From Methylonatrum sp040877625 (GTDB taxonomy: Bacteria > Pseudomonadota > Gammaproteobacteria > Nitrococcales > Aquisalimonadaceae): a DNA stretch of 64,000 bases. Every line of letters starts with the position of its first letter. The first letter of the stretch is position 1. The stretch spans positions 1-64,000 of the forward strand of contig JBBDNK010000020.1 of assembly GCA_040877625.1 (NCBI GenBank), given 5' to 3'. The position numbers were made by a program, and so were the translations under genes. Below, piece after piece: positions 1 through 8,530 of the stretch. A model generated the notes under the pieces. It did no database searches. It was not told the origin of the DNA and saw only the letters and a list, made by a program, of their open reading frames with translations.

Positions 1-55
1 GCGGCATGGACGCCGCGGACGAGCCTACAGGGATGTATTTACGGCGTGTCCGGGA
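1..55. repeat. Repeat-like dyad motif at the left window edge
   Basis: A short dyad (GCGGC at 1-5 and GCCGC at 12-16) is followed by a GAGCCTACAGGGATGTATTT segment and an ACGGCGT tail. From memory, very similar intergenic motifs with a dyad followed by a conserved CCTACAGGGATGTA core occur many times in gammaproteobacterial genomes, but no second full copy is seen here. The element lies downstream of ivd and may be cut by the window edge. Its function is unknown to me. Confidence 0.35.
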
Positions 56-125
56 AGGAATCCCCGCCTCCGCCCCCCAAGCCTTCCGTAAGCCACCCTC
101 AAACCACCTAAACCAGACAACCAAC

Positions 126-1292
126 CTAAATCGTTTCCCCAAACAGTTCCCGCCCAATCAGCATCCGCCGTACCTCGGACGTCCCGGCGCCGATTTCGTA
201 CAGCTTGGCGTCGCGGAGTAACCGCCCGGCGGGGTAATCGTTGATGTAGCCGTTGCCGCCCAGTGTCTGGATCGCCTCCAGCGCCATCCAGGTCGCCTTT
301 TCGGCGGCATAGAGAATCGCCCCGGCGGCGTCCTTGCGGGTGGCCTCGCCCCGGTCGCAGGCCTGACCCACCGCGTACACATAGGCCCTGCAGGCGTTCA
401 TGGTCGTATACATGTCCGCCAGTTTGCCCTGCATGAGCTGGAACTCGCCAATCGGCCGACCGAACTGCCGGCGCTCGTGCACATAGGGAATCACCACATC
501 CATGCAAGCAGCCATGATGCCCAGCGGCCCCGCCGCCAGTACCGCACGCTCAAAATCCAGACCCGACATCAGCACCCGCGCACCGCCACCGACCTTGCCG
601 AGGATATTCTGCTCCGGCACCGCGCAATCGCGGAACACCAGCTCGCAGGTGTTGGAACCGCGCATGCCCAGCTTGTCCAGCTTCTGCGCGGTGCTGAAGC
701 CCGGCATGCCCTTTTCCACCACAAAGGCCGTGATGCCCTTGCTGCCCGCCTTCGGGTCCGTCTTCGCATACACCACCAGCGTATCCGCATCGGGCCCGTT
801 GGTGATCCACATCTTGCCGCCGTTGAGAACGTAACGCTCACCGCTCCACTCCGCCCGCAACCGCATCGACATCACATCCGACCCCGCGCCCGGCTCGGAC
901 ATCGCCAGTGCGCCGACATGCTCGCCCGAGATCAGCTTCGGCAGGTAACGCCGTTTCTGCTCCTCGGTGCCGTTGAGCCGGATCTGATTCACGCACAGAT
1001 TCGAATGCGCGCCGTAGGACAGCCCCACCGAGGCCGAGGCGCGGGAGATTTCCTCCATCGCCACCATCTGCGCCAGGTAACCCATGCCGGTACCACCGTA
1101 TTCTTCCTCCACGGTAATGCCGAGCACGCCAAGGTCGCCGAGCATGCGCCACAGCTCGTCGGGAAAGGCATTGTCCCGATCAATCCGCGCGGCGCGCGGT
1201 GCGATCTCCCGGGCGGCGAAGGCGGTCACCGTGTCGCGCAGCATGTCGATCTCCTCGCCAAGGCCGAAATTCAGGCTGGGATACTGGATCAT
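126..1292 (-). CDS. ivd: Isovaleryl-CoA dehydrogenase
   Basis: This 388-residue acyl-CoA dehydrogenase oxidises isovaleryl-CoA to 3-methylcrotonyl-CoA in leucine catabolism and passes electrons to ETF through FAD. The N-terminal helical domain is followed by the beta-domain motif with MSEPGAGSD and WITNGPDAD, then the C-terminal FAD domain with QTLGGNGY. Glu248 in the LDFERAVLAAGPLG segment sits where the isovaleryl-CoA dehydrogenase catalytic base lies, which separates this family from short-chain enzymes whose base is further C-terminal. Translation is placed at the ATG at 1292, preceded by a GGGAG ribosome site; an upstream extension would add 47 arginine-rich residues lacking family resemblance. 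It is divergent from the aminotransferase gene. Other liu genes would lie outside the window. Confidence 0.93.
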   Translation of the reverse strand: MIQYPSLNFGLGEEIDMLRDTVTAFAAREIAPRAARIDRDNAFPDELWRMLGDLGVLGITVEEEYGGTGMGYLAQMVAMEEISRASASVGLSYGAHSNLCVNQIRLNGTEEQKRRYLPKLISGEHVGALAMSEPGAGSDVMSMRLRAEWSGERYVLNGGKMWITNGPDADTLVVYAKTDPKAGSKGITAFVVEKGMPGFSTAQKLDKLGMRGSNTCELVFRDCAVPEQNILGKVGGGARVLMSGLDFERAVLAAGPLGIMAACMDVVIPYVHERRQFGRPIGEFQLMQGKLADMYTTMNACRAYVYAVGQACDRGEATRKDAAGAILYAAEKATWMALEAIQTLGGNGYINDYPAGRLLRDAKLYEIGAGTSEVRRMLIGRELFGETI

Positions 1293-1548
1293 GGTTCGCT
1301 CCCGGTGCGGCGCTGGTTGACGAAACCGGCCGATACGATACAAATAACCTTTTCGTACCATCTTTTCAGGTGATTTGACAGTCAGGCCCCGGCGGCGGCG
1401 CGGCTCGACTGATGGATGTCGACTGGTCGGCATTCCGGTACATCACATCGCACCCCTCTTCGCGACGGCGGCGGTGTGTCGCTATACTTGCTCGCTTACG
1501 CCCGCCCCGGCAGGGTGTCAGGTCATCAACACAACATCAGGTGCAGGC

Positions 1549-2790
1549 ATGCGCACGATCGGAAAGTCCAACAAGCTGGCTGAAGTCTGTTACGACATCC
1601 GCGGTCCGGTCCTGCAGGAAGCAACGCGGCTGGAGGAAGAAGGCCACCGTATCATGAAGCTGAACATCGGCAATCCGGCGCCGTTCGGCTTTGAAGCCCC
1701 GGATGAGATTCTGCACGACGTGATCCGCAACCTGCCCACCGCGCAGGGCTATTCCGATGCTCGCGGCATTTTCTCCGCACGCAAGGCGGTCATGCAGGAA
1801 TGTCAGCGACGCGGGATCCGCGATGTGGAAGTCGACGATATCTATCTCGGCAACGGCGTCAGCGAACTGATCGTCATGGCCATGCAGGCCCTGCTCAACA
1901 ACGGCGACGAAATGCTCATCCCCGCGCCGGATTACCCGCTGTGGACCGCGGCGGTAAGCCTCTCCGGCGGACGCCCCGTGCACTACCTCTGCGATGAAGC
2001 CTCCGGCTGGCAGCCCGACCTCGCCGACATGGAGGCGAAGATCACCGAGCGCACCCGGGGCATCATCGTCATCAACCCCAATAATCCCACGGGCGCGGTG
2101 TACAGCCGCGAGGTGCTGGAGCAGATCGTCGAACTGGCGCGCCGGCACGATCTGCTGCTGTTCTCCGACGAGATCTACGACAAGATTCTCTATGACGACG
2201 CCGAGCACATACCATTGGCATCGCTGAGCGACGATGTCCTCACCGTCACCTTCAGCGGCCTGTCCAAGGTCTATCGGGTGGCGGGGTTCCGTTCCGGCTG
2301 GATGTACCTCAGCGGCGAGCGTGACCACGCCGCCGATTACGTTGAAGGCCTGAACATCCTGTCGTCCATGCGCCTGTGTGCGAATGTGCCGGCGCAGCAT
2401 GCGGTACAAACCGCCCTTGGCGGTTACCAGAGCATCATCGATCTGATCGAGCCCGGCGGACGCCTCCATGATCAGCGTACGCTGGCGCATGAACTGATAA
2501 ACCGGATTCCCGGCGTCAGCTGCGTTAAACCACGCGGTGCGCTGTACCTGTTCCTGCGCCTGGACCCCGAGGTCTACAACGTCACCGATGACCGTCAGGT
2601 GGTGCTCGATCTGCTGCGTCAGGAACACCTGCTGCTGGTGGAGGGAACCGCCTTCAACTGGCCCAATCCGGACCACCTCCGCATGGTTTTCCTGCCCCAT
2701 CGCGAGGATCTCATCGTGGCGGTGGAGCGGCTGGACCGGTTTCTGGCGCGGTTGCGGCAGGATACCGCCGGCCGGGTGATCAGCCTCTGA
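1549..2790 (+). CDS. alaA: Alanine aminotransferase (AlaA type)
   Basis: This is a 413-residue fold-type I PLP aminotransferase that interconverts pyruvate and alanine with glutamate/2-oxoglutarate. It matches E. coli AlaA nearly end to end, including KLNIGNPAPFGFEAPDEIL, the APDYPLWTAAVSLS block, NPNNPTG at residues 176-182 and the PLP lysine K240 in SGLSKVYRVAGFR. The ATG at 1549 gives the AlaA-like N-terminus (KSNKLAEVCYDIRGP). The open frame extends further upstream, but that extension is not homologous. A TATACT sequence at 1483-1488 could be a -10 element, without a convincing -35. The gene stands alone between the divergent ivd and the next + strand gene. Confidence 0.95.
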   Translation: MRTIGKSNKLAEVCYDIRGPVLQEATRLEEEGHRIMKLNIGNPAPFGFEAPDEILHDVIRNLPTAQGYSDARGIFSARKAVMQECQRRGIRDVEVDDIYLGNGVSELIVMAMQALLNNGDEMLIPAPDYPLWTAAVSLSGGRPVHYLCDEASGWQPDLADMEAKITERTRGIIVINPNNPTGAVYSREVLEQIVELARRHDLLLFSDEIYDKILYDDAEHIPLASLSDDVLTVTFSGLSKVYRVAGFRSGWMYLSGERDHAADYVEGLNILSSMRLCANVPAQHAVQTALGGYQSIIDLIEPGGRLHDQRTLAHELINRIPGVSCVKPRGALYLFLRLDPEVYNVTDDRQVVLDLLRQEHLLLVEGTAFNWPNPDHLRMVFLPHREDLIVAVERLDRFLARLRQDTAGRVISL

Positions 2791-2904
2791 GCTGGTCCCC
2801 TCGGGGGAGTCCCCGCACCCCGTTTTCGCGATCTGCCAAGCAGTTCCTGGACCCCGTCGGCCTGACGCGTTGCAATGGCGGCAAACGGGAGACGGGGATT
2901 TATC

Positions 2905-3438
2905 TTGGCTGCCAGAGAGCTTTATTACTTCGCCTACGGGTCCAATATGCACCCTGCGCGCCTGCGGGAGCGCACACCTTCCTGCCGGCGTATCGGCGTG
3001 GCCCGGCTTCCGGGCCATGTGCTGCGCTTTCACCATCTGAGCGTCAGTGACGGGTCCGGCAAGTGCAACGTGGTTGAGACCGGTCATCCGGACGACGTGG
3101 TCTACGGTGTGGTCTACGGTATTCCGCCGGCCGAACGCAGGGCACTGGATGCCGCCGAGAATCTGGGCGTGGGTTACCGGATCCGCCATATGACCGTGCA
3201 GATGGGTGAAGGACAGCGGCGCGTGTTCTGCTATATTGCCGTCGACGGCACCATCAATGACCAATCCCGGCCGTATTGCTGGTATCGGGACATCGTCCTG
3301 CACGGCGCCCGGCAACATGCGTTCCCCGAGGCTTACCTGGCCGCAATCGCCGCCGAGCAGGTAGGCCGGGATCCGAATCCGGAGCGTATGGCGCATCACC
3401 GCGGGTTATTGGCGATTCACGAACCACTGGACGATTAG
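2905..3438 (+). CDS. Gamma-glutamylcyclotransferase family protein
   Basis: The protein is a single GGCT/AIG2-like domain. The glycine-rich YFAYGSNM loop that opens the fold is present near the N-terminus, and the glutamate in DAAENLGVGYR is the likely catalytic acid/base. Family members release 5-oxoproline from gamma-glutamyl compounds or gamma-glutamylamines; the substrate here is unknown. The start is uncertain: a TTG at 2905 follows a GGGGA ribosome site by six bases, while an in-frame ATG at 2875 has no visible ribosome site. The protein lies between alaA and slt with gaps over 100 bases, so it is probably monocistronic. Confidence 0.85.
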   Translation: MAARELYYFAYGSNMHPARLRERTPSCRRIGVARLPGHVLRFHHLSVSDGSGKCNVVETGHPDDVVYGVVYGIPPAERRALDAAENLGVGYRIRHMTVQMGEGQRRVFCYIAVDGTINDQSRPYCWYRDIVLHGARQHAFPEAYLAAIAAEQVGRDPNPERMAHHRGLLAIHEPLDD

Positions 3439-3596
3439 TCACCAGCAGGACATGGGTTCTGATGATCCTGTCCTGCCAGGAATATATCAATCTTCGCCTT
3501 TATTTCAACGACTTTTGCGTTCATTCTTAAGTGGCATATTAAGTCTGGCCAGGCCCGTGGATGCTCCAGGGCGGCCGTCGGAGTCCCGGAGGCGAG

Positions 3597-5600
3597 ATGC
3601 GGTTTGCTGCCCTGCTGTTGCCATTGGCGTTAGTACTGAGCGGTCCGGTTGCGGCCGAGCAGAGCCTGAAAGAGCAGCGCGCGCTGTTCAAGGACGCCTG
3701 GGAACGCATTGCCGCCCGCGAGCAGGTTGATTTGAAGGCGGCCTCGGAGGCGCTGGACGGTTATCCACTGTTGCCCTATCTGTACTGGCAGGACCTTCGC
3801 CATCGACTGGGTGCCGCGAACCCGGACGAGGTCCAGCAATTTCTTGACCGCTATCCCACCTTGCCCGTGAACGGGCTATTGCGCAGCCAGTGGTTGCACC
3901 AGCTTGGCCGCGACGGCCGCTGGAACACCTACCTGAGCGTTCTCGGCGACCAGCGCAGCGTCGGCGGCGCGACCCTGTCCTGTTATCGCCTCACGGCGCT
4001 CGAGGCCCGGGGCGAGGATGCCGTCGATGACGACTGGATAGCGCAGGCCCGGCGCCTATGGGCCGTGGGGCATTCCCAGCCTGATGCCTGTGACCCTGTC
4101 TTTGCAGTCCTCTACGACCGCGACCTTCTGGATGCGGAACTGCGCTGGAAACGTGTCGGGCTCGCCATGCGTGCCGGCAACGAAACGCTGGCCCGGGCCC
4201 TGCGCCGCCGACTCGACGAGGACCAGCGCACCTGGCTGGGACACTGGTTGACGGTTGCGCGCGACCCCGCACGGCGGCTTCGCAATCCGGACTTCGATCT
4301 GTACGACGCCCGCGGCCGGGAGATTCTGCGGGACGGTCTGCGACGCCTGGCGGTACGCGATCGCGAGGCGGCCATGAAACTGCTCGAGCGCCACGACGAC
4401 GAGCGCCTGCTGACCGACAGACAGCGCCTGCAGTTCCGGCGCGACATCGCCCTGCGGGCGGCCTGGGCCAGGGACGACAATGCGCTGAGCCTGCTCGATG
4501 CCTTGCCGGAGGCGGCTGTCGACGATCAGGTGCGCGAGTGGGCCGCGCGCGTTGCGCTCGGAGCCGGTAACTGGCAGCGACTGCTGGGCGCCATCTGGTC
4601 TCTGCCGCTGGCGGAGCAGAGCCGTGCGGAGTGGCGCTACTGGAAAGCCGAGGCACTGCGCCGCACCGGCTCCGGAGAATCCGCCGCCGTGCTGTTTTCC
4701 GAGCTGGCCAGGGAACGGAATTACTACGGATTCCTGGCCGCGGACGCGATGGGCCTGCCCTACGCCATGAATCACAAGCCCACCGAGGTGGATGAATCCC
4801 GTCTGACGGCGCTACGGCAGCAAACAGCCGTGCAGCGCGCCCACGAGTTCCACCTCCTGGGGCTTGCCGAGGAGGCACGCCGGGAATGGCTGGCGGCGCT
4901 GGCGGACATGAACGCCGGGGATCAACTGCATGCGGCAGTGCTGGCTTTGAAGTGGGGCTGGTTCGACCGTGCCGTGCACACCGCCAATCGTGTGTCCCAG
5001 ATTGACGACCTGGACCTGCGCTTCCCGATCGCCTGGGAAGAGCAGTTCCGGCAGCATGCGGATGAGCAGGGCGTGGATCTTGCCTTGGCCTTTGCCATCA
5101 GTCGCAAGGAAAGTGCATTCAGCGCCGATGCACGCTCGCCGGTGGGAGCCCTGGGGCTGATGCAGGTCATGCCGGGTACCGGTGCCCTGGTGGCCAGGCG
5201 GCTTGGCATCGGCGCCCCCAGCAGCCAGTCGCTGGTGGATCCGGACATCAACCTGCGTCTCGGCTCCGCCTATCTGGCGCAGATGCTGGAGCGCTTCGAC
5301 GGCAATCTCATCATGGCCGCCGCCGCATACAATGCCGGCCCCGGGCGCGTCGACGGTTGGCGCGAAGCCAACGCCGGCCAGCCCGCGGCAATCTGGATCG
5401 AGAACATTACCTACGGAGAAACCCGCGACTACGTCAAAAGCGTGCTAGCCTTCCGGGCCGTCTACGACTGGAAGCTCAACGGTCAGCCGCGCCGGCTCGC
5501 CCGGAGCATGCCGGCCATGCCGGGGTCCGGCGATTCCAGCCCCACCTATGCTTTGCATGAATCGGAACAAGGCAATACTGACGAGAAGGTTAGTAACTGA
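3597..5600 (+). CDS. slt: Soluble lytic murein transglycosylase (Slt70 type)
   Basis: This periplasmic enzyme cleaves the MurNAc-GlcNAc bond of peptidoglycan and forms 1,6-anhydroMurNAc. The 667-residue product starts with a signal peptide (FAALLLPLALVLSGPVAA), continues with a long alpha-superhelical region typical of Slt70, and ends with a lysozyme-like SLT domain from about residue 490. Glu505 in AISRKESAFS is the catalytic acid, and GALGLMQVMP and AAAAYNAGPGRV are the usual family motifs. The ATG at 3597 is chosen because GGAGG precedes it and it gives an intact signal peptide. The cobalamin adenosyltransferase gene starts four bases after its stop. Muropeptides it releases are the substrate class of AmpD, also encoded in this window. 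Confidence 0.94.
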   Translation: MRFAALLLPLALVLSGPVAAEQSLKEQRALFKDAWERIAAREQVDLKAASEALDGYPLLPYLYWQDLRHRLGAANPDEVQQFLDRYPTLPVNGLLRSQWLHQLGRDGRWNTYLSVLGDQRSVGGATLSCYRLTALEARGEDAVDDDWIAQARRLWAVGHSQPDACDPVFAVLYDRDLLDAELRWKRVGLAMRAGNETLARALRRRLDEDQRTWLGHWLTVARDPARRLRNPDFDLYDARGREILRDGLRRLAVRDREAAMKLLERHDDERLLTDRQRLQFRRDIALRAAWARDDNALSLLDALPEAAVDDQVREWAARVALGAGNWQRLLGAIWSLPLAEQSRAEWRYWKAEALRRTGSGESAAVLFSELARERNYYGFLAADAMGLPYAMNHKPTEVDESRLTALRQQTAVQRAHEFHLLGLAEEARREWLAALADMNAGDQLHAAVLALKWGWFDRAVHTANRVSQIDDLDLRFPIAWEEQFRQHADEQGVDLALAFAISRKESAFSADARSPVGALGLMQVMPGTGALVARRLGIGAPSSQSLVDPDINLRLGSAYLAQMLERFDGNLIMAAAAYNAGPGRVDGWREANAGQPAAIWIENITYGETRDYVKSVLAFRAVYDWKLNGQPRRLARSMPAMPGSGDSSPTYALHESEQGNTDEKVSN

Positions 5601-5603
5601 CAG

Positions 5604-6167
5604 ATGGTCAAGCTGACACGTATCTATACCCGTACCGGCGACCAGGGTCAGACCGGGCTCGGCGATGGTACGCGCGTGGACAAGCAAAGCCCGCGCGTCA
5701 CCGCCTTCGGCTCCGTGGACGAAGCAAATTCCGCACTGGGTATCGCCCGCCTCCATGCGGACGCCGACCTCGACGCCATGCTGGCGCGGATACAAAACGA
5801 CCTCTTCGACCTCGGAGCCGATCTGTGCACACCGGAAGTCGAGGAGCCGCGGTATCCGCCGTTGCGTATCGTTGGATCGCAGGTGCAATGGCTGGAACAG
5901 GCGATAGACACGCTCAACGCCGATCTGCCCAGTCTGCGCTCATTCGTTCTGCCGGGCGGAACCGCGTTGGCCGCGTATCTGCACCTGGGGCGCACCGTCG
6001 CCCGCCGTGCGGAGCGCGATATCTGTGTGTTGCTGGAACAGGAAGCGGTCAATCCCCTGACGCTGCACTACATCAATCGGCTTTCCGATTTTCTTTTTGT
6101 TGCAGCCCGTTACGCCAACCGTGATGCCGGAGGCGACGTGCTCTGGGAGCCGGGTAAGAACCGCTGA
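5604..6167 (+). CDS. Cob(I)yrinic acid a,c-diamide adenosyltransferase (PduO type)
   Basis: The 187-residue protein transfers the adenosyl group of ATP to cob(I)alamin, giving adenosylcobalamin. It has the PduO-family N-terminal TRTGDQGQTGLGDG ATP-binding loop, the FGSVDEANSALG segment, and the C-terminal RRAERD and NRLSDFLF motifs characteristic of the trimeric enzyme. Its start lies four bases after slt, so the two are probably co-transcribed although they share no obvious pathway. Adenosylcobalamin would serve enzymes such as methylmalonyl-CoA mutase, which fits with propionate activation by prpE at 38-39.7 kb; that link is inference. Confidence 0.93.
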   Translation: MVKLTRIYTRTGDQGQTGLGDGTRVDKQSPRVTAFGSVDEANSALGIARLHADADLDAMLARIQNDLFDLGADLCTPEVEEPRYPPLRIVGSQVQWLEQAIDTLNADLPSLRSFVLPGGTALAAYLHLGRTVARRAERDICVLLEQEAVNPLTLHYINRLSDFLFVAARYANRDAGGDVLWEPGKNR

Positions 6168-6212
6168 CACGACAGGTGTGCGTCGCTGGTACGCCGGACG
6201 TTGGCGGTAGTC

Positions 6213-6593
6213 TCAGGATGGTTCCCTGCGAGCACGCTGCTGAACCGCGGATGTGAAGCAGATAACGTTTTCGCGGGCGTCCGCACTGAGTTCATCCGCC
6301 AACGTGCGTTGCAGGTTGGCGGAAAGCGATGCTGTCTCTGTCGAGAACCGCCGTGATACCTTTTCAAGCGCCTGATGGTGGCGCTGAAGCTGGGTAAGCA
6401 GCGCGTTCGGATCATCCAGGTGGCGGAAGCTGCCGAGGTGGTCGGCGCTCAGCTGCATGTAGGCCGTGGATGCTTCCACCTGAAGGAAGGTCAGGCGGGT
6501 TACGTGATCGATAAAAAGGCCGTTAAGGCGGTACATGGCCATGCTGCCGAGGGTCCACTGGCGACTGGCCGCGATCATGAGTTCTGTGTACAT
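6213..6593 (-). CDS. Phasin-like protein (paralogue of the 7691-8050 phasin)
   Basis: This 126-residue protein aligns along most of its length with the phasin at 7691-8050: RLNGLFIDHVTRLTFLQVEA against KLNSLIVEHLAKVSEFQMEA, followed by matching ALLTQLQRHHQALEKVS and SLQDFVSNQSKLVKTLS regions. Phasins coat polyhydroxyalkanoate granules as amphipathic helical proteins. It is more divergent than its neighbour and ends in an arginine-rich tail (QQRARREPS). It faces away from purU. Both phasin genes are on the minus strand and flank purU, suggesting an old duplication. A structural rather than enzymatic role is likely. Confidence 0.7.
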   Translation of the reverse strand: MYTELMIAASRQWTLGSMAMYRLNGLFIDHVTRLTFLQVEASTAYMQLSADHLGSFRHLDDPNALLTQLQRHHQALEKVSRRFSTETASLSANLQRTLADELSADARENVICFTSAVQQRARREPS

Positions 6594-6750
6594 GGCTAAT
6601 TGGCCCCGATGAGCGACAAAATAAGAGTTTGTTACTTACGGTAACAGAACATACATGAAATTGAGAAAGTGTGTCGCAATACGCGAACTAATGTTCCGAT
6701 GATAAACTTTTATTCAGACAGGAACACAAACATGGACTGCGAGTCGTAAC

Positions 6751-7623
6751 ATGCCCCCGCCAGATTCTTCTCAATCCGCCATACTGCTGATTCACTGTGC
6801 CGATCAGCGCGGACTTATCGCTGCCGTTACCGATTTCATATCTCGCCATCAGGGCAATATTCTCGATCTCGATCAGCACGTCGATGCCAGTCGCGGCGTG
6901 TTCTTCATGCGCGTGGAATGGGACCTGACGCATTTCGAGATACCGCGAGAGGCGATCGGCGAGCGCTTTGAGTTGACCATCGCGGGGGTGTTCGGCATGC
7001 GCTGGCGGCTGCACTTCTCGGACGAGATACCGCGCATGGCCATATTCTGCTCGCGCCTGTCACATTGTCTGTACGATCTGCTGGCCCGTTGCAACTTCGG
7101 TGAATGGCGGGTGGAAGTGCCGCTGATCATCAGCAATCATGAGGATCTGCGGCCAGTGGCCGAGAGCTTCGGCGTGCCCTTCCACGTTTTGCCGGTGACG
7201 CCGCAGACCAAGAGCGAGGCGGAGGCGCGGCAGCGGGAGTTGCTACAGACCCATGATGTCGATTTCGTCGTGCTGGCCCGTTACATGCAGATTCTGTCGG
7301 CGGATTTCATCTCACGTTATCCCGAGCGCATCATCAACATTCACCACTCCTTCCTGCCTGCCTTCGCCGGCGCACGCCCCTATCACGCCGCACACGATCG
7401 TGGCGTAAAGATCATCGGTGCGACCAGCCACTACGTGACTACCGAACTGGATGCCGGCCCCATAATCGAGCAGGACGTCGCCCGCGTAACCCACAAGGAT
7501 TCGGTGGAAGATCTGGTTCGGCGTGGGCGTGATCTGGAGAAGGTCGTGCTTGCCCGTGCTGTCTGGAAGCATCTGGAAAGAAAGGTGCTGAGTTACGACA
7601 ACCGGACCGTGGTCTTCGGGTAG
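6751..7623 (+). CDS. purU: Formyltetrahydrofolate deformylase
   Basis: PurU hydrolyses 10-formyltetrahydrofolate to formate and tetrahydrofolate, balancing one-carbon pools and supplying formate for PurT. The 290-residue protein has an N-terminal ACT domain (about residues 8-85, starting ILLIHCADQRGLIAAVTDFI) and a C-terminal formyltransferase-fold hydrolase domain. The catalytic triad region is present: N196 and H198 in NIHHSFLPAF and the aspartate of ELDAGPI. The ATG at 6751 is the only start giving a full ACT domain; its ribosome site is weak. It is flanked by two phasin genes in the opposite orientation. Confidence 0.95.
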   Translation: MPPPDSSQSAILLIHCADQRGLIAAVTDFISRHQGNILDLDQHVDASRGVFFMRVEWDLTHFEIPREAIGERFELTIAGVFGMRWRLHFSDEIPRMAIFCSRLSHCLYDLLARCNFGEWRVEVPLIISNHEDLRPVAESFGVPFHVLPVTPQTKSEAEARQRELLQTHDVDFVVLARYMQILSADFISRYPERIINIHHSFLPAFAGARPYHAAHDRGVKIIGATSHYVTTELDAGPIIEQDVARVTHKDSVEDLVRRGRDLEKVVLARAVWKHLERKVLSYDNRTVVFG

Positions 7624-7626
7624 ACG

Positions 7627-7662
7627 AAAAAAAACCGCCGGACCCTCTTCGGGCACGGCGGT
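7627..7662 (-). terminator. Rho-independent terminator between purU and the phasin gene
   Basis: A hairpin with arms ACCGCCG (7634-7640) and CGGCGGT (7656-7662) is followed on the minus strand by a run of eight T residues (complement of the A-run at 7627-7634). It should terminate the leftward phasin transcript, and the stem may also slow rightward transcription leaving purU. Confidence 0.8.
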
Positions 7663-7690
7663 AGGTATTTTCACAAACTGCTGTCGCGGA

Positions 7691-8050
7691 TTACGCGGCC
7701 TTGGCAGCCTTGCTGGCGGCGGCGACGTTCTCCTGCGCCAGTTTCTGCAGCTCGGCGGTCAGATCCTTGCCGAAGCCGGCCAGAGTATTGGTGTCCTGGC
7801 TGACCTTTTCGCTCAGCGTCTTGACCAGCTTGGACTGATTGCTGACGAAGTCCTGCAGGCTCTTGGCGTCATTGATCTTGGTCATGGCGCGAAGCTGCTC
7901 GACGCTCAGATCGGAATAGGCCCGGGCGGCTTCCATCTGAAACTCGGACACCTTGGCCAGATGCTCCACGATCAGGCTGTTGAGCTTGCGGGCGGGCGCG
8001 ACCCAGGTTTCAAACTGGTTGCCGGTATTCTTGAAAAATTCTTCGTACAT
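7691..8050 (-). CDS. phaP: Phasin family protein
   Basis: The 119-residue protein is a phasin, an amphipathic helical coat protein of polyhydroxyalkanoate granules that controls granule size and surface. Family features include the N-terminal FKNTGNQFETWVAPARKLNSLIVEHLAKV segment, a central helix rich in Gln, Ser and Lys, and an alanine/lysine-rich C-terminus (ASKAAKAA). The ATG at 8050 has GAGGA at the proper distance; an upstream extension of the frame shows no homology. A strong terminator follows at 7627-7662, so it is probably a monocistronic, highly expressed gene. Confidence 0.88.
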   Translation of the reverse strand: MYEEFFKNTGNQFETWVAPARKLNSLIVEHLAKVSEFQMEAARAYSDLSVEQLRAMTKINDAKSLQDFVSNQSKLVKTLSEKVSQDTNTLAGFGKDLTAELQKLAQENVAAASKAAKAA

Positions 8051-8191
8051 GATGTGTCCTCGCAGTTGATCGGTACAGGGACGGCCTCTAACCAATTGCG
8101 GTGATGATCCCTGCTGCGATGCAACATAGCATTGGTGAAACCTGTTCGCAAGGATTTTGTTGCACCGCAATACAGACCGTTCTGCTACTGA

Positions 8192-8530
8192 TTAAAGGGT
8201 GATGACCTGATCCGGCATGTTCCCGGCCAGTGCGCCGTAGAGGTCGGGGAAGCACCCGATGGGTACGCCCTCGAACAGCCTGTCGGCAATCTCGCGCTCA
8301 TAGCAGCATTGGTCGCAGCCCATGAGCAGAATGTTCTTTCGCCGAGCCACGTCTACTAGGCGTTGGCCGATCGGGTTGCCGTCTGTCAGGACATAGTTGT
8401 TGTCTTCGAAAAAGAACATCCCCACCACCTCGACACCGTGCCGATCCTCCTCAAGCTGGGGCAGGATCATCTTGGCCAGTACATAGGAGACATTGTGGCG
8501 CTGGGTAGCAAAAATATAGGCGACTTTCAT
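8192..8530 (-). CDS. DsrE-like protein of a Cys-Cys ABC-transporter operon (SaoD-like)
   Basis: The 112-residue protein has a DsrE/DsrF-like Rossmann-type fold (KVAYIFATQ start, central GVEVVGMFFFEDN, then NILLMGCDQCCYEREIADRL). Cysteines C72, C75 and C76 form a GCxxCC cluster at the position where DsrE-family proteins carry a reactive sulfur-transfer cysteine. It is the last gene of a five-gene operon, and its ATG overlaps the preceding stop as ATGA. The set of a DsrE-like protein, ABC transporter and other adjacent-cysteine proteins resembles the proposed selenocysteine-assisted organometal (SAO) system, here with Cys in place of Sec. That assignment is from memory and is moderately certain; a DsrE-family call is safe. 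Confidence 0.75.
   Translation of the reverse strand: MKVAYIFATQRHNVSYVLAKMILPQLEEDRHGVEVVGMFFFEDNNYVLTDGNPIGQRLVDVARRKNILLMGCDQCCYEREIADRLFEGVPIGCFPDLYGALAGNMPDQVITL

Noticed and set aside
2796..2808. TCCCC/GGGGA mini-hairpin after alaA as a terminator
   Set aside because: The stem is only five pairs and no T-run follows.
1537..3399. Long minus-strand open frame of 620 codons
   Set aside because: It lies antisense to alaA and the GGCT gene, both with clear homology; high-GC coding DNA keeps the opposite frame open, and its composition (His, Gln and Val blocks) is typical of such shadows.
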